The position numbers and the translations under genes are program-made. A stretch of 64,000 nucleotides of DNA. Source: Mucilaginibacter yixingensis (GTDB lineage Bacteria > Bacteroidota > Bacteroidia > Sphingobacteriales > Sphingobacteriaceae). The notes under the pieces were generated by a model. The model made no database searches. It had not been told where the DNA came from and saw only the letters and a list, made by a program, of their open reading frames with translations. Location: contig NZ_CP160205.1 in the NCBI RefSeq assembly GCF_041080815.1, positions 434,001 through 498,000 on the forward strand, in the 5' to 3' direction. Below are positions 15,865-24,143 of the stretch, piece after piece. Every line of letters begins with the position of its first letter. The first letter of the stretch is position 1.

Positions 15865-17565
15865 ATGATTCATAAAAAACCGAGAAAATACATCCCTGCG
15901 GACTTTGAGATCCGTTGGGAAAACCTGGAACCTTTGTTTGTTGAACTGCGCGATCGTCAAATCAGTTCTGTTGACGATCTGGAGCAATGGCTGCGCGACC
16001 GCAGCGAGGTGGAGGCCGCACTGGAAGAGGATTTTGCCTGGCGCTACATCCGCATGACCTGCGATACGGCTAACGAAGACCTGCTGCAGGCATTCCAATA
16101 CTTTGCTACCGAAATTGAACCTAAGATTGCGCCTTGTAATAACGAACTGAATGAAAAACTGGTAGGCAGCGCGTACATTGATCAGCTTGATCACGATAAA
16201 TATTTTATTTACCTGCGCGGTGTGCGCAAAGCGCTGGAACTTTTCCGCGAGGAGAATATTCCGCTGCAAACCGAGATCCAGGTAGAGCAGCAGAAATACC
16301 AATCGATCACCGGCTCCATGTCAGTACATATTGGCGATAAGGAATACACGCTGGAGCAGGCATCGGTATTTTTGAAAGATGTTGATCGTGCTAAACGTCA
16401 GCAGGCCTGGGAAACCATTACGGCCCGCCGTTTGCAGGATAAAGATCAGCTGGATCAACTCTTTGATAAACTGCGCGAACTGCGCCATAAAGTTGCGCTG
16501 AATGCCAATTTTGAGAATTTCCGCGATTATATGTTCCAGGCGCTGGGACGCTTTGATTATACCCCGCAGGATTGCTACGCGTTCCACGAGGCCATTGAGA
16601 AGGAGATAGTGCCGATACTGCGTGATAAGGCACACGAGCGCCAGCAAGCCCTCAACCTGCCATCATTGAAGCCATGGGATCTGGATGTGGACGTGAGCGG
16701 TAAACCAGCCCTGAAACCGTTTAACAATGGCGACGATTTGATTGAGAAATCTATCCAATGCTTCAGCAACATCAGTCGTTACCTGGGCGAGCGGTTGGAG
16801 ATTATGAAAGATAACCAGCTGTTTGATGTAGAGAGCCGCAAAGGCAAGGCGCCGGGTGGTTACAACTATCCGCTGGCCGAGACTGGCGCGCCGTTCATCT
16901 TCATGAACTCGGCTAACACTTTCCGTGATTTGACGACGATGGTACACGAGGGCGGCCACGCGGTACACACCTTCCTTACTGCCGATCTGGAACTGAACGA
17001 TTTTAAACATTGCCCTGCCGAAGTTGCCGAGCTGGCCTCCATGTCGATGGAGTTGATCTCTATGGATAACTGGGAAGTGTATTTTGACAATGCTGAGGAT
17101 CTGAAACGCGCCAAACGCGATCAGTTGTTTGATGTGCTGAAAACGCTGCCGTGGGTAGCTGTGGTAGATCAGTTTCAACACTGGATCTATACCAATCCAG
17201 ATCATACCGATGCTCAGCGTACCGATGCCTGGGTGCAGATCTACGAGCGTTTCGGCGCCGGCTTTGCCGATTGGAGCGAACACCGCGACTCGTTGCAAAA
17301 CCTGTGGCAAAAACAGCTGCACATCTTTGAGGTGCCGTTCTATTACATTGAATATGGTATGGCTCAACTGGGCGCCATTGCGGTTTGGAAGAACTATAAA
17401 GAAAATCCTGAAACCGGCCTGCAGCAGTATCTGGATGCCCTGAAACTGGGTTACACCAAATCAATCAGGGAGATCTACGAAACCGCCGGTATCAAGTTTG
17501 ATTTCAGCGCCGATTATGTAAAAGAACTGGCAGACTTTGTAAAAGCCGAAATGGATAAAATATAA
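15865..17565 (+). CDS. M3-family oligoendopeptidase (PepF-like)
   Basis: From the ATG at 15865 the protein has 566 residues. The open frame extends back to 15595, but those 90 codons read through the dispersed repeat R2 and have no similarity to the family, so I start at MIHKKPRKYIPADF. The zinc metallopeptidase motif is HEGGH in TMVHEGGHAVHTF near residue 363, and the second glutamate ligand follows in the ELASMSMELIS segment. The N-terminal helical domain and overall length fit the M3B oligoendopeptidase F group. It is cytoplasmic and trims short peptides. A hairpin terminator follows the stop codon. Confidence 0.93.
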   Translation: MIHKKPRKYIPADFEIRWENLEPLFVELRDRQISSVDDLEQWLRDRSEVEAALEEDFAWRYIRMTCDTANEDLLQAFQYFATEIEPKIAPCNNELNEKLVGSAYIDQLDHDKYFIYLRGVRKALELFREENIPLQTEIQVEQQKYQSITGSMSVHIGDKEYTLEQASVFLKDVDRAKRQQAWETITARRLQDKDQLDQLFDKLRELRHKVALNANFENFRDYMFQALGRFDYTPQDCYAFHEAIEKEIVPILRDKAHERQQALNLPSLKPWDLDVDVSGKPALKPFNNGDDLIEKSIQCFSNISRYLGERLEIMKDNQLFDVESRKGKAPGGYNYPLAETGAPFIFMNSANTFRDLTTMVHEGGHAVHTFLTADLELNDFKHCPAEVAELASMSMELISMDNWEVYFDNAEDLKRAKRDQLFDVLKTLPWVAVVDQFQHWIYTNPDHTDAQRTDAWVQIYERFGAGFADWSEHRDSLQNLWQKQLHIFEVPFYYIEYGMAQLGAIAVWKNYKENPETGLQQYLDALKLGYTKSIREIYETAGIKFDFSADYVKELADFVKAEMDKI

Positions 17566-17569
17566 AACA

Positions 17570-17598
17570 GTAGAGCCACATAATTGTGGCTCTTTTTG
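17570..17598 (+). terminator. Terminator after M3 peptidase, first half of repeat family R3
   Basis: AGAGCCACA and TGTGGCTCT pair around TAAT and are followed by TTTTGT. The same unit is inverted at 17608-17631 and present again at 28851-28874, so it is a repeated element used as a terminator. Confidence 0.8.
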
Positions 17599-17607
17599 TA
17601 TGTATCA

Positions 17608-17631
17608 GGAGCCACAATTATGTGGCTCTAC
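17608..17631 (-). repeat. Inverted copy of repeat family R3
   Basis: GGAGCCACAATTATGTGGCT and following TAC is the reverse complement of the hairpin at 17570-17592. It lies 14 bases before the VOC protein gene. Confidence 0.75.
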
Positions 17632-17644
17632 AAATCATTATACC

Positions 17645-18001
17645 ATGAAAAAATACATCTCCGTTATTTCCATCCCCGTAACTGATCAGCAACGGTCAAA
17701 AGAGTTTTACGAGAAGGTAGGTTTCAAACTACTGATAGAGGCGCCCATGGGCAACGGCGAAACCTGGGTGCAGTTGGAGCTTGAAAATACGCAAACCTCC
17801 ATCGCGCTGGTCACCTGGTTTAAGCAAATGCCGCCCGGATCTGTATGTGGCTGGGTAATTGAAACAGATGATATCCAACGCGAAATTGATGCCCTGAAAG
17901 CGCAAGGTATCGAAGCATCGCCCATCGATCAGACCCCTTGGGGTAAGTTTGCCTGGGTGAAAGATCCGGATGGCAATTCGTTTAATTTTAGGGAGGAGTA
18001 G
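17645..18001 (+). CDS. VOC-family (glyoxalase-like) protein
   Basis: Starting at the ATG at 17645 (MKKYISVISIPVTDQQRSKE) the protein has 118 residues. The frame opens 45 bases earlier, but that part translates repeat R3 and is not protein-like. It is one vicinal-oxygen-chelate domain with the paired beta-alpha-beta-beta-beta modules: SIPVTDQQRSKEFYEKVGFK near the N-terminus and WVKDPDGNSFNFREE at the C-terminus. The final glutamate region is where metal is bound in glyoxalase I and bleomycin-resistance relatives. Substrate is unknown. It is cytoplasmic and probably monocistronic. Confidence 0.9.
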   Translation: MKKYISVISIPVTDQQRSKEFYEKVGFKLLIEAPMGNGETWVQLELENTQTSIALVTWFKQMPPGSVCGWVIETDDIQREIDALKAQGIEASPIDQTPWGKFAWVKDPDGNSFNFREE

Positions 18002-18027
18002 ATTATACGCTATTATAAACACCCTGT

Positions 18028-18085
18028 TGTCATTTCGATAAGCACGCGGGTTGGGTGGAGTAAGGGAGCGGAAGAGAAATCTTAG
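18028..18085. repeat. Fragment of TGTCATTTCGA-type dispersed repeat (R6)
   Basis: The fragment starts TTGTCATTTCGATAAGCACG and ends in GAAGAGAAATCTTA. Related TGTCATTTCGAC starts occur at 33389 and 46617. It lies between two convergent genes. Confidence 0.5.
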
Positions 18086-18113
18086 CCCCCATGATTAGCA
18101 GGCAAGGAGTATT

Positions 18114-19169
18114 TCATTTCCCCTTCTTGTCCCCACTTCCCTTCACATTCCAAATCTTCTCTGCTTTGCGGCCGATGAGCCAGAATGAGCCGGCCAGGAT
18201 GGTGAAAAATACCGCTACGTTGGTCTCTTTCCAGAAGTACTCAAAGTATTTGGTATAGAGCAGAATGATAAGAAAGGTGATGCCAAACTCGCGGGCAATA
18301 ACGTCTTTGCTTTTCAATCCGTATAATAGAAAGCCCCCGGCCACAAGGCCGCTGATGATGCCCCAGTAAAAAAGGGTGATCTGTTTGATGTTCCACCAGG
18401 CCTCCAGATCGCCGTAGTTGCCAAAAATGGTAAGCATCCACAGAGACAAGAATAGATAGAGCAGACCTACTACATACGTTACCTCCCAGAAGTATTGCAG
18501 CCATTTGGCCTGGCGCAACAGATAGCAGGCAGCTACCAGCAATATGCCGAAGCCCACAAAGCGCAGCGGATAGTTCATGCCCAGAAAATAGCCGCTCCAG
18601 CGGGTCTGATACCCCGTCTCGGTACCAAACCAACTGCCCAGTGAAATAAGAGCGAACAGCCAGATCAGTTTTGATTCCATGCGGTAGGCCAGAAAGCCAT
18701 ACAAAAAAACCGAGATGAGGAACAGGATTGAAAAATGATGCGAGCCATCATCAAACGTTTTGCCCAAAAACGCAAGGCAGCAGGCGGTAAACAGTACACC
18801 GGTAAAGATGAAAGCCTCGTTACTAAACACGCGCTCCGGCGTTTTGCGCTTGCCTAACCGGCCGTAAATAAAGAAACCTGTAGCCAATAAACCTGCTATG
18901 GCGGCAATCACTACATCGGGGGTGTTATAAAGCTGGCGCAGCCAGTTGATAATGGCCTGATTATACAGTAGTGAGCCAAAGGCAACTACTCCACACACCA
19001 GCGCAATCCAGAAAGAGTATTTGGCCAGTCGCATCCAGTCGAAACCTTTGGTCTCGTAAGAGTTGCGCAGCTCGTCAGCCTTTCCGGTGCTCAGTAGGTC
19101 ATTCTTTTCCCATTCGGCTATTACCTTGGTCAAAAATTCACTTTCCTGCTTGTCGAGGTTGAGTTTCAT
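18114..19169 (-). CDS. Multi-pass membrane protein, DUF2157-like
   Basis: The 351-residue protein has a cytoplasmic N-terminal helical region of about 45 residues (KQESEFLTKVIAEWEKNDLL) and then about ten hydrophobic segments up to residue 335. It ends with a short basic tail. The N-terminal helix pair followed by many membrane segments resembles DUF2157 proteins, but I hold that assignment loosely. No catalytic or transport motif is visible. It is flanked by repeats on both sides and is probably monocistronic. The function is unknown. Confidence 0.8.
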   Translation of the reverse strand: MKLNLDKQESEFLTKVIAEWEKNDLLSTGKADELRNSYETKGFDWMRLAKYSFWIALVCGVVAFGSLLYNQAIINWLRQLYNTPDVVIAAIAGLLATGFFIYGRLGKRKTPERVFSNEAFIFTGVLFTACCLAFLGKTFDDGSHHFSILFLISVFLYGFLAYRMESKLIWLFALISLGSWFGTETGYQTRWSGYFLGMNYPLRFVGFGILLVAACYLLRQAKWLQYFWEVTYVVGLLYLFLSLWMLTIFGNYGDLEAWWNIKQITLFYWGIISGLVAGGFLLYGLKSKDVIAREFGITFLIILLYTKYFEYFWKETNVAVFFTILAGSFWLIGRKAEKIWNVKGSGDKKGK

Positions 19170-19175
19170 GGGTTA

Positions 19176-19325
19176 GATCATAGTTCATAGATCATGGTTC
19201 ATTGTTTTAGAATGAGCCATGGTTCATAGGCGGTATTGCTTTGCAAATATAAGTAATACCGAAATAGGGATTTTGTTCGACTAATTAAGCCGGAAACCGT
19301 CATGAACTATGATCTATAAACCATC
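19176..19325. repeat. Inverted TCATAGTTCATAGATCATGG-type repeats upstream of the membrane protein gene
   Basis: GATCATAGTTCATAGATCAT at 19176-19195 reads nearly inverted as ATGAACTATGATCTATAA at about 19302-19319. AATGAGCCATGGTTCAT between them is a further partial unit. The pair fills the gap between two same-strand genes. Confidence 0.55.
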
Positions 19326-19327
19326 AA

Positions 19328-20257
19328 CTATGAGCCTAACAGTCGCAACGTATCAATCTTATCCTGCGCCAGTTGGGCGGTCAATGCGTCGAGGCCGTTA
19401 AATTTCATATCACCACGAATGTAGTGGAGGAAATTCATGCGGATATCCTGGTTGTAGATCTCGCGGTTAAAGTTAAAGATGTTTACTTCGATATTGCGGG
19501 TAATGCCGTTTACCGTTGGGCGCTGACCAATGTAAGCCATGCCTTTGTAGGTTTCACCATCAATGTCTACAGTCACGGCAAAGATGCCGTCGCCAGGGAT
19601 AAGTTTATAGCTTTCGTGCGGCTGAATGTTGGCGGTAGGATAGCCAATTTGCCGACCGATCTGATCGCCGCGAATTACTTTGCCGGTAATAAAAAAAGGA
19701 TAACCCAGACAGTTGTTGGCGGTAGCAATATCATTCTCTAACAGTGCATTGCGGATGCGGGTAGAACTTACGGCTACATCATTGATATCCTGTTCCGGAA
19801 TCTCCATTACTTCGAAACCATATTGCGGGCCCAGGCGTTGCAGATCGGCCAGGCTGCCGGCGCGGTCTTTGCCAAAATGATGATCGTATCCAATCACAAT
19901 TTTGCGGGTGCCAATTTTTTCAACCAACACCTGGCGGATATATTCTTCTGGCGATTGATTAGAGAAATCGCGCGAAAATGGCGTGATAATGAGGTGATCT
20001 ACCCCAAGCTCTTCCAGCAAAGTTGCCTTCTCTGCAATAGTGGTAATGAGTTTAAGCCACTGATCTTCCGGATGCAAGATCATACGCGGGTGGGGGAAGA
20101 AGGTGAGGATCACGCTTTCGCCGCCCGATGCTTTGGCCAGTTCTGTAATACCAGAGATGATTTTGCGGTGTCCCTGGTGCACACCATCAAACGTGCCAAT
20201 GGTTACCACGGCGCCGGGCACTGGACTAAACTCATCAATATGGTGGTAGATCTTCAT
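19328..20257 (-). CDS. ribF: Bifunctional riboflavin kinase/FAD synthetase
   Basis: The 309-residue protein has an N-terminal FAD synthetase domain with the nucleotidyl-transferase motif VTIGTFDGVHQGHRKI near residues 18-34 and SSTRIRNAL near 165. The C-terminal riboflavin kinase domain (about residues 185-305) carries GRQIGYPTANI, GDGIFAVTVDIDG and the YNQDIRMNFLHYIRGDMKF motif. It converts riboflavin to FMN and FMN to FAD in the cytoplasm. The length is normal. It follows truB on the same strand with a 179-base gap, as in many Bacteroidota. Confidence 0.97.
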   Translation of the reverse strand: MKIYHHIDEFSPVPGAVVTIGTFDGVHQGHRKIISGITELAKASGGESVILTFFPHPRMILHPEDQWLKLITTIAEKATLLEELGVDHLIITPFSRDFSNQSPEEYIRQVLVEKIGTRKIVIGYDHHFGKDRAGSLADLQRLGPQYGFEVMEIPEQDINDVAVSSTRIRNALLENDIATANNCLGYPFFITGKVIRGDQIGRQIGYPTANIQPHESYKLIPGDGIFAVTVDIDGETYKGMAYIGQRPTVNGITRNIEVNIFNFNREIYNQDIRMNFLHYIRGDMKFNGLDALTAQLAQDKIDTLRLLGS

Positions 20258-20436
20258 TCAATTATTTTGATTACACCGATTTTTATTTTTCTGATTTACA
20301 CTGATGTAATTCATGATTACACTGATGATAACGGTATAATGTTCTTAATGGTTGATATGCTGTAAAAATAAAACCTTGAGCTTATTAAGACGGTATAAGC
20401 AATGTAAATTATTTAATGTTTCTTTAACCGATGACA
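20258..20436. other. AT-rich gap with repeated GATTACACTGAT units
   Basis: The sequence between ribF and truB holds GATTACACCGAT, GATTTACACTGAT and GATTACACTGAT within 70 bases, in direct orientation. No hairpin terminator or gene is seen. Confidence 0.5.
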
Positions 20437-21171
20437 TCATGAAACAGCAACCGGTGCAATCTCATTAGTATCTGCGGAATCATCGCGCAGCGCACGAATG
20501 CTGCCCACCATTTCCATCACCTCACTGGCATCTTCAATTTTAAAATCGCCACTGCGGGTACGGCGCAATCTTGAAAGATGCGCACCGCTGTTCAAAGCCT
20601 TCCCGAAATCATTAGCCAGCGAGCGGATGTAGGTGCCCTTGCTGCACACCACCCTGAAGTCAACTTCAGGTAACTCAATCCGGGTCAGCTCAAACTCGGT
20701 AATGGTTACGTTGCGCAGGCGCAGTTCTACTTCCTCGCCGCGGCGGGCCTTTTCATAGAGGCGCTCACCATCAACCTTAACGGCCGAGTGTGCGGGTGGG
20801 TATTGCTGTATGTCGCCTATAAACTGCTGGCAGGTATCGCGCAGCAACTGTTCTGTAATGTGGCCGGTTTCAAACGTGTGGTCAACGGCGCTCTCCAGAT
20901 CATAAGTAGGAGTGGTGGCACCGATGGTGAATGTACCGGTATACTCTTTCTCCTGCGCCTGGAAGCTGTCTATCTGCTTGGTCATTTTACCGGTGCAGAT
21001 GATCAGTAAGCCAGTCGCCAGCGGATCAAGCGTTCCGGCGTGACCTACTTTTAGTTTCAGCGGTTTGAAGGCGTTGCGCAGTTTGCCAACAACGTCAAAG
21101 CTGGTCCACCGGTAAGGTTTGTTAATTAACAGCAGTTTGCCGTCTATATATTCCTGTAATTTCGGGTTCAA
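20437..21171 (-). CDS. truB: tRNA pseudouridine(55) synthase
   Basis: The protein has the TruB core: LLLINKPYRWTSFDVVGKLR, then KVGHAGTLDPLATGLLIICTG with the catalytic aspartate in GTLDP. These are followed by KEYTGTFTIGATTPTYDLE and PPAHSAVKVDGERLYEKAR. It makes pseudouridine at position 55 of tRNAs. The open frame reaches a TTG at 21201, but a promoter box (TACCTTTG, 21206-21199) overlaps that codon, so I choose the next start, TTG at 21171, giving 244 residues. There is no ATG or GTG in between. It is followed by ribF on the same strand. Confidence 0.95.
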   Translation of the reverse strand: MNPKLQEYIDGKLLLINKPYRWTSFDVVGKLRNAFKPLKLKVGHAGTLDPLATGLLIICTGKMTKQIDSFQAQEKEYTGTFTIGATTPTYDLESAVDHTFETGHITEQLLRDTCQQFIGDIQQYPPAHSAVKVDGERLYEKARRGEEVELRLRNVTITEFELTRIELPEVDFRVVCSKGTYIRSLANDFGKALNSGAHLSRLRRTRSGDFKIEDASEVMEMVGSIRALRDDSADTNEIAPVAVS

Positions 21172-21198
21172 AACAAAAGTGTTTAAATAAAAACGGCG

Positions 21199-21206
21199 CA
21201 AAGGTA
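21199..21206 (-). promoter_or_regulatory. -7 promoter box of truB
   Basis: On the minus strand TACCTTTG fits TAnnTTTG exactly. It overlaps the upstream TTG of the open frame and argues for the start at 21171. Confidence 0.6.
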
Positions 21207-21303
21207 ACTATTTGGCCTGATAAGCCGTTAACCGGGTCGCAACGGTATGATTGTTGCTGCATTTTCTACGTACTTATTTGCAGAACTACAGCTTAAACTT
21301 TTT

Positions 21304-21852
21304 ATGATAGATCCGATTGAATTTAAGATTGAAACAGAAACAGGCCCGCGCCTGATCACCATATCGCCCGTAAACCTCACACTGGGTAACGGGATTTTAT
21401 ATGCCACCGGCGAGTACAAGCTGGATGAAGGCAACGTTGGTATTGGCACCATCACTTTTAAAAATGCCAAAAGCTGGGATTATGATGGTTTTGGCGATAT
21501 CAGCAAGAGCGATTTAGCCGCCATTGCCGATTTTATTCGTGAGCGTGATTTTACCGGCAAGAAAGCGGCAGCCCAATCTCAACCCAAAAAAGAAGAAGAA
21601 GAAGCGCGTTATAACAGTCCGGCAGACCCATCGTCATCAGTTATCAACTTTTTGGTTTACCGCGATGGCGCCCCTGTTGATGTGCACGTGCAGATGCATT
21701 ATCCAACTTATGATATCAGCCTGTCTGGTAAACCCACTGCACAACTACAGCAAGATCACCACAGTAACTGGTACGTAGCCACCGGACACCTGGAAGACAA
21801 GCTGGTGCAAGAGATTGGCCGCCGCATCACCAAAGCGGTAATGGGCGATTAA
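21304..21852 (+). CDS. Conserved-looking hypothetical protein
   Basis: I do not recognise this 182-residue protein. The frame opens at 21247, but MIDPIEFKIETETGPRLITI at 21304 looks like a natural start and the preceding 19 residues look like read-through. It has an N-terminal beta-rich part (residues 1-60), an acidic-basic linker around residue 95 (QPKKEEEEARYNSP) and a C-terminal alpha/beta part. There is no signal peptide, so it is probably cytoplasmic. It is divergent from truB and monocistronic. Confidence 0.7.
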   Translation: MIDPIEFKIETETGPRLITISPVNLTLGNGILYATGEYKLDEGNVGIGTITFKNAKSWDYDGFGDISKSDLAAIADFIRERDFTGKKAAAQSQPKKEEEEARYNSPADPSSSVINFLVYRDGAPVDVHVQMHYPTYDISLSGKPTAQLQQDHHSNWYVATGHLEDKLVQEIGRRITKAVMGD

Positions 21853-22001
21853 AATAAGCAGATCGTAACCTTTATGAAAACTGAGCGCTAAGCGGTCGCA
21901 TTGTAGTAGCATGGCAAAAGCTAGTACTTAAACAACGTTCAACATGTCTGCACCGCCTGCAATAACCAAAATGTCTATCGCGGGAGGAGCAGGCACCTAA
22001 G

Positions 22002-23225
22002 CTAATTGAAAAAATAGTTAACACCACCTTGAAAGTTGATGGTTTTGCCGGTAATTTCTACATAATTATCTGTAAGCGGCATAGTGTAGATATAACTCAG
22101 ATTAATTTCAACACGCTTATTTAAAGCAACGCCGGCATGCAATGGAACGCCAAACCACATTTTGCGCATGTTAGGAAAATTGTTATAAACAATTCTATCA
22201 GGATCTGAATTGGGTACAGTAATGTTTTTGGGATATGTAGAAAAATTTAAAACGATACCGGTAGACAGGAAAAGTTTTACATGCTGTGCGTTGTAAAAAT
22301 TATATAAAAACTGAGGTGATATGCCCAGCGTCCTTTGATCAAGCATTTCTGTTGCTATGGCGTTTGATGCTTTAAGGTTATTGCCGGTATAATAAATCTG
22401 CATTCTGATATATGATCGTGCTGCATCGCGGTTATCAATAAAATCTAAACCGGCGCTAATCATTGGATATGCCGAAAACTTTGTTTGCGGATTATTATAG
22501 GCCAAGGAGATAGACCCGGTGTATGTCAGACTTTGTACGTTTACACCTGCGCCTGCAAAAAATCGAAATTTAGACTGACCTGTTTTTTTGCCGCCGATAG
22601 CATCTCCGCCATTTAACTTGAGAATGATTTTCTCCAGGTCATCTTCAAAGTAATTAGTGCGGTTAATATTATTTACTAACCTCTCATTGTCAAGATGTAG
22701 TACATTGGCCAGATTAATGAGCTGCTGCCGGTAAATATTGCGTATGGCCATGCGGCTGGCGTCGTCATCGTTTAAATAAACACGATATAGTAATTCTTGC
22801 GGCACCTCTTGCCGGTTTGTTTTAATATAAAACCGGGTTTTAATTGGGTCAGTATAAGTGTACAGATTAACGTTCGGTCCGCGGGATACTATTTTTAGAA
22901 AAACGGTATCAATATGTGTAGTGGTATCAACAGTTGTTAACTGGTCTGCCCGGGTGCCGGCCTGGCTGGCAGAAACCACATAGCGCTCAAAGTAATCGGC
23001 GTTATTTATGCCGAAAGCAGTAGCATTGCTTAAGTTGTATGTTTCAATATTGCTGCCTTTTCTAAAATGCACTTCCCGCGGGTTATTATTCCATTGGCGA
23101 TAATCAATCTCGCCGCGTAATGTGTCGCCATGGGTTACAATGTAGCCGGGTTTGAAGTTGGTTTGAGCAGATAGTTGAAAAGAGACGAATAGACACACTA
23201 TTAGCGTCAAGGGCAGTAATTTCAT
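22002..23225 (-). CDS. Outer-membrane beta-barrel protein of unknown function
   Basis: The 407-residue protein has a signal peptide cleaved near LSAQ (residue 21). Residues about 25-200 form a soluble part rich in Asn and Thr, with GYIVTHGDTLRGEIDYRQW near the start. From about residue 215 alternating hydrophobic strands appear (FRFFAGAGVNVQSLTYTG, YPMISAGLDFID, LFLSTGIVLNFSTY), ending in INFQGGVNYFFN, which suits a small outer-membrane barrel. Such proteins are frequent in Bacteroidota and mostly uncharacterised. It is monocistronic. Confidence 0.75.
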   Translation of the reverse strand: MKLLPLTLIVCLFVSFQLSAQTNFKPGYIVTHGDTLRGEIDYRQWNNNPREVHFRKGSNIETYNLSNATAFGINNADYFERYVVSASQAGTRADQLTTVDTTTHIDTVFLKIVSRGPNVNLYTYTDPIKTRFYIKTNRQEVPQELLYRVYLNDDDASRMAIRNIYRQQLINLANVLHLDNERLVNNINRTNYFEDDLEKIILKLNGGDAIGGKKTGQSKFRFFAGAGVNVQSLTYTGSISLAYNNPQTKFSAYPMISAGLDFIDNRDAARSYIRMQIYYTGNNLKASNAIATEMLDQRTLGISPQFLYNFYNAQHVKLFLSTGIVLNFSTYPKNITVPNSDPDRIVYNNFPNMRKMWFGVPLHAGVALNKRVEINLSYIYTMPLTDNYVEITGKTINFQGGVNYFFN

Positions 23226-23283
23226 TTGAATTGTGACGGTTATAATTATGGGTTAAACATAGCAAAAACTACCATGACGAAGA

Positions 23284-23805
23284 TCAAAAAGCAATAAACT
23301 TCTCAATCTGCTCATCGGTAAACTTCAGTGTTTCCGGTTGAAAAAGGTTGCCTTCTTCATTCAGTTCTTGTCTTACAAAGGGGATATAAATACGTAGCGG
23401 TAACAGGTGAATGTGCATATAGCCACACACGCCTGTAAAGTGCTCTACCCCGCGTATATTGCCGTATCGGCCTGAGGACAGGCCCACCAGTGCGGCTTTT
23501 TTCTCGTAAAAACTGTCTGGGAAATCGCAAGCATCAACAAAGGTTTTCAATATGCCGGGGAAACTGCCGTTATACTCGGGTATTACAAATAAAAATTTAC
23601 TGGTTGCGCTAATGAGTTCCTGGATGGGTTTAAACTCTTCGCTGCGTTTGCCATACAAATCGGTAGCAATAAGGCTGGCGGGTAAGTCGGTTAATGATAG
23701 GAGGTGGCAATCCTGCCCTTTGGCGCTTAGTTGACTCTGATAATATTTTGCCAGTTTAAGCGTAGCGCTGTTGGGGCGATTAGTGCCAGATATAATGGTG
23801 ATCAT
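23284..23805 (-). CDS. NAD(P)H-dependent FMN reductase
   Basis: The 173-residue protein has a flavodoxin-like fold of the NADPH-dependent FMN reductase family. The phosphate-binding loop SGTNRPNSATLKLA is at residues 6-19, and the FMN-contacting VIPEYNGSFPGILKTFVD is near residues 75-92. GLSSGRYGNIRG near residue 108 is also typical. It should reduce FMN or quinone- and azo-type substrates with NAD(P)H in the cytoplasm. The natural substrate is unknown. No neighbour suggests a pathway. Confidence 0.92.
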   Translation of the reverse strand: MITIISGTNRPNSATLKLAKYYQSQLSAKGQDCHLLSLTDLPASLIATDLYGKRSEEFKPIQELISATSKFLFVIPEYNGSFPGILKTFVDACDFPDSFYEKKAALVGLSSGRYGNIRGVEHFTGVCGYMHIHLLPLRIYIPFVRQELNEEGNLFQPETLKFTDEQIEKFIAF

Positions 23806-24143
23806 TTTTTTCTGAGGTAAAAAGACGAAAGGTAAAAGGTGAAAGGTGAAAAAGCAAATGGATCAAGCTGAAAGACAAAACGTGCTGTATTTTTATGCAA
23901 TAATAATTCAACGTTTTAAGCTGAAATTAGTAGATGATATAAGAGAACCTTTTGCCCCTTGCCTTTACCCTTTCTCCTCTCTATTTAACTGTAAATTGTT
24001 TGTAAGTAGCCCTAACCTGTGGATTGTCGGATAGTTTAAATTCGTATCTTTAGCCCGCGGTAAAAACTTCACGAAAGTAAAAATTTTTATGTTGGCTTTC
24101 CGTTCATAACTAATCGACATCAATTATAATTTAATTAGATATA
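23806..24143. other. Intergenic region upstream of parA
   Basis: This 338-base gap has a purine-rich run (GACGAAAGGTAAAAGGTGAA at about 23824) and a matching pyrimidine-rich run (CCTTGCCTTTACCCTTTCTC at about 23957) that could pair. The parA promoter lies at 24045-24052. I see no parS-like GTTTCACGTGAAAC, DnaA box or RNA gene. Confidence 0.5.
24045..24052 (+). promoter_or_regulatory. -7 promoter box of the parA operon
   Basis: TATCTTTA (TAnnTTTG with one change) with ATTG about 18 bases upstream. A leader of about 85 bases precedes the parA ATG. Confidence 0.45.

Noticed and set aside
16663..17367. 234-codon minus-strand frame
   Set aside because: Antisense to the conserved zinc domain of the M3 peptidase; composition follows the coding strand.
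24001..24143. parS or replication origin near parAB
   Set aside because: No GTTTCACGTGAAAC-like palindrome, DnaA-box cluster or dnaA/gidA gene was seen.
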